Below, piece after piece: positions 62,140 to 64,000 of a DNA stretch of 64,000 nt. The stretch covers positions 49,377,131 through 49,441,130 of the forward strand of contig NC_037682.1 of NCBI RefSeq assembly GCF_003255815.1, given 5' to 3'. Within the stretch, counting starts at the first letter, position 1. The number at the start of each line of letters is the position of its first letter. The position numbers were made by a program, and so were the translations under genes. The stretch is from Theropithecus gelada (Eukaryota; Chordata; Mammalia; Primates; Cercopithecidae). A model generated the notes under the pieces. The model was not told the origin of the DNA and did not search any database. It saw only the letters and a program-made list of their open reading frames with translations.

Positions 62140-62800
62140 CCAGCAAATTATTTATTGTTTGTTCTATGATGGACTCTGTTCTAGGCACTGGAGATGCAGC
62201 AGTGAGCAAATCTGACAAAGATACCTGCTTTCCTAGAGCTCATATTCTAACAGGAGAGCACAGACAATGAAGAAATAAACAATTAAATAGAAAATATAAT
62301 GGCAGGAAGTCAACAAATGCCATGAGAAAAAATAGAAGAAGCAAGTTAAAGGAATAGGGTGTTATAGGGTTGGTATGTTACATGGAGTGGTAAAGACTCT
62401 CTGAGGAAGTGACATTGACACCTGAATGAAGCAACAGTCCAGGCCACATGAAAGGCAGGAGCAGGGGCATTCCAGGCACTGGGAATGATGAACGCGGAGG
62501 CCCTTGGAGGATCAGATCAGCACCAAGGAGGCCCAGTGTGGCAAGAATGGCACAAGAGACAGCACAGCAGGGGATCATAAAGTAAAAGTGATAGGGTGGG
62601 CAGAACTTATTAGACCTGGTAGACCCTGGAAAGGCTTTTCATTTTATTCTGAGTGTGATGGGAATCCCTAGACTGATTTTGTCCAGGACATTGACTTGAT
62701 CTGATTTACGTATAAAAGATCATTCTGCCTACTGTGGAAGATTCGACTATATAGGAGGTTAAGAATGGAAACAGGGAGACTGGTTGTGAGGCTATTAGTA
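62140..62800 (-). mobile_element. L2 LINE, long antisense copy
   Basis: Complement of the L2 3' region over about 650 bases: TTATTTATTGTTTGTTCTATG, CTCTGTTCTAGGCACTGGAGATGCAGCAGTGAGC, GAGCTCATATTCTAACAGG, CTCTCTGAGGAAGTGACATTGACACCTG, GGCATTCCAGGCACTGGGAATG, CATTTTATTCTGAGTGTGATGGG, TTGATCTGATTTACG. Confidence 0.8.
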
Positions 62801-62844
62801 GACTGAGTGAACATTTCTGATTATCTGATAGAAGGGTACTAATC

Positions 62845-62990
62845 TGATCATGGGGGCTCTACCCTCATAACTTCATCTAAACTTAATTACCTCCCAAAGA
62901 CCCACCTCCAGTGACCATCACATTGGAGATTGGGGATTCAAGATAATGGATTTTGAGGGGACACAGGAGTTCTCTCCATGGTACCCTATA
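62845..62990. repeat. Unassigned interspersed repeat fragment
   Basis: CTCTACCCTCATAACTTCATCTAAACTTAATTACCTCCCAAAG and CCATCACATTGGAGATTGGGG recall a repeat often seen in primate DNA, possibly of LTR origin, but I cannot name the family with confidence. Confidence 0.4.
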
Positions 62991-64000
62991 TTGTTGAATT
63001 TGTATTGTCTGTTGAAGTTCAAACTTAGACACTATTAACTTCAAGTTCTACAGATTAATTTTAAGTATTTCTCATTGACTTTTTAAATTCATTTGGGAGG
63101 GAAAAGTCTGAAGTTTAAAAGGATAAAACTTTATTTTGCTTTGGAACACATGGGAGAGGGATGAGAGATGAGGTCAAGATAGATACATAGATGATTGATT
63201 GATAGATAAATTTGAACTTGACCTAAAACATATCACACTGAATATAACTGAGTCCCAGAAGGTAAGCTGCAATATTGTTTCTACAGAACCAGAAAACCCT
63301 GGTTTCCAAGTTGAACGGAGCTGTTTTCTCAGTAGACAACCTTACTGGGGTTGAATTTGGAGCACTGGAAAAGTTCATTATTAGAGATGTTGTGTTCATG
63401 AGCTCTCCTTAACATGGTCTCTCTCCCTCCTGCATAATGTCACTGTTTTACACATATATTTTGTGATTCTTGTAGGCTTTGTTTAGTATCTACAATCAGT
63501 ATCTATGATTGCTTGCTAGATTAGTTTAAGTTAGAAGAATAAATGAAGGACAGCACTAATGGATTCCTGTGATGGTAGCTTTGGCTTTCTCATAATCAAA
63601 ATATCAGTCTTAATTTTATGGGGTTCCATGGGGCACTACTTTTTCTTCTGAGCATCAGATTTTCTTCTGAGCCAAAGAGGGTAAATATTAATATATAATG
63701 TGCAATTAAACTGGAAAATGAATTTTGACAAATTCAGTTTAACTCTCTTCAAAATTATTCATGTTAGAACCATCCGTTTCCTTAAATATAAGATCTTTCC
63801 ATTAGATTTATGAATTTATTCTTTGTAGGCCACAATACAGTTGTAGGTAATTTTTTGTGGTGCTGTTGACATAAAACCTTATAATTTATTAAGCGTACCT
63901 CTTCTTTCTCTCATTTGGACACTCTTTGCAGAAGAATGTGGCACAGATTTGGGTTTCCTGGGAAATAGGTCTTGAGATGAAGATCAGCATGCAGGTTTAT
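62990..64000. other. SOX6 intron, unique to window end
   Basis: No repeat or exon recognised in the last kilobase; a GATA-rich run lies at 63178-63208. Confidence 0.5.

Overview
This is nuclear DNA from a primate, and it is entirely intragenic. Five short exons on the + strand, all with canonical splice sites and one continuous reading frame, spell the middle of the SoxD transcription factor SOX6. Everything else is intron and the interspersed repeats that have accumulated in it. The best-preserved Alu (18447-18755) has the diagnostic body of Old World monkey AluYRa-type elements (GCTCAAGCC near its start, GAGATCCGGCCACTG in its right arm) rather than the human AluY form. I therefore infer a cercopithecoid monkey such as macaque, baboon or green monkey rather than human. 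The species itself cannot be fixed from the sequence.

Layout. 1-10850: end of an intron, holding two large antisense L1 fragments and then about 4 kb of mostly unique sequence. 10851-10930: exon A. 12431-12553: exon B, a 123-base symmetric exon that behaves like a cassette exon. 12554-52461: a 39.9-kb intron with an AluY, L2 and MIR relics, a structurally near full-length antisense L1 (30670-37620) interrupted by two MaLR LTRs, a second antisense L1 (40340-43815) carrying a broken MaLR provirus-like insertion, a further L1 fragment, and a HAL1/L1M-type relic. 52462-52611: exon C, with a tandem NAGNAG acceptor and a weak donor. 58271-58454: exon D, with a second in-frame donor 42 bases downstream. 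61475-61662: exon E. The last 2.3 kb is intron containing an antisense L2.

The encoded segment lies between the first coiled coil and the HMG box of SOX6, both of which are outside the window. It carries the CtBP-binding PLNLSS motif (exon D) and the second, glutamine-rich coiled coil (exon E). No other protein-coding gene, tRNA, rRNA or CRISPR array was found. The open reading frames outside the five exons are short chance frames or remnants of L1 ORF2.

The most interesting points are the density of alternative-splicing signals around exons B, C and D, a near-perfect 26-bp hairpin at 59343-59414 in the sense strand of an intron, a four-copy ~141-bp tandem array inside the 5' UTR of the large L1, and the three-level nesting of mobile elements at 30.7-37.6 kb.
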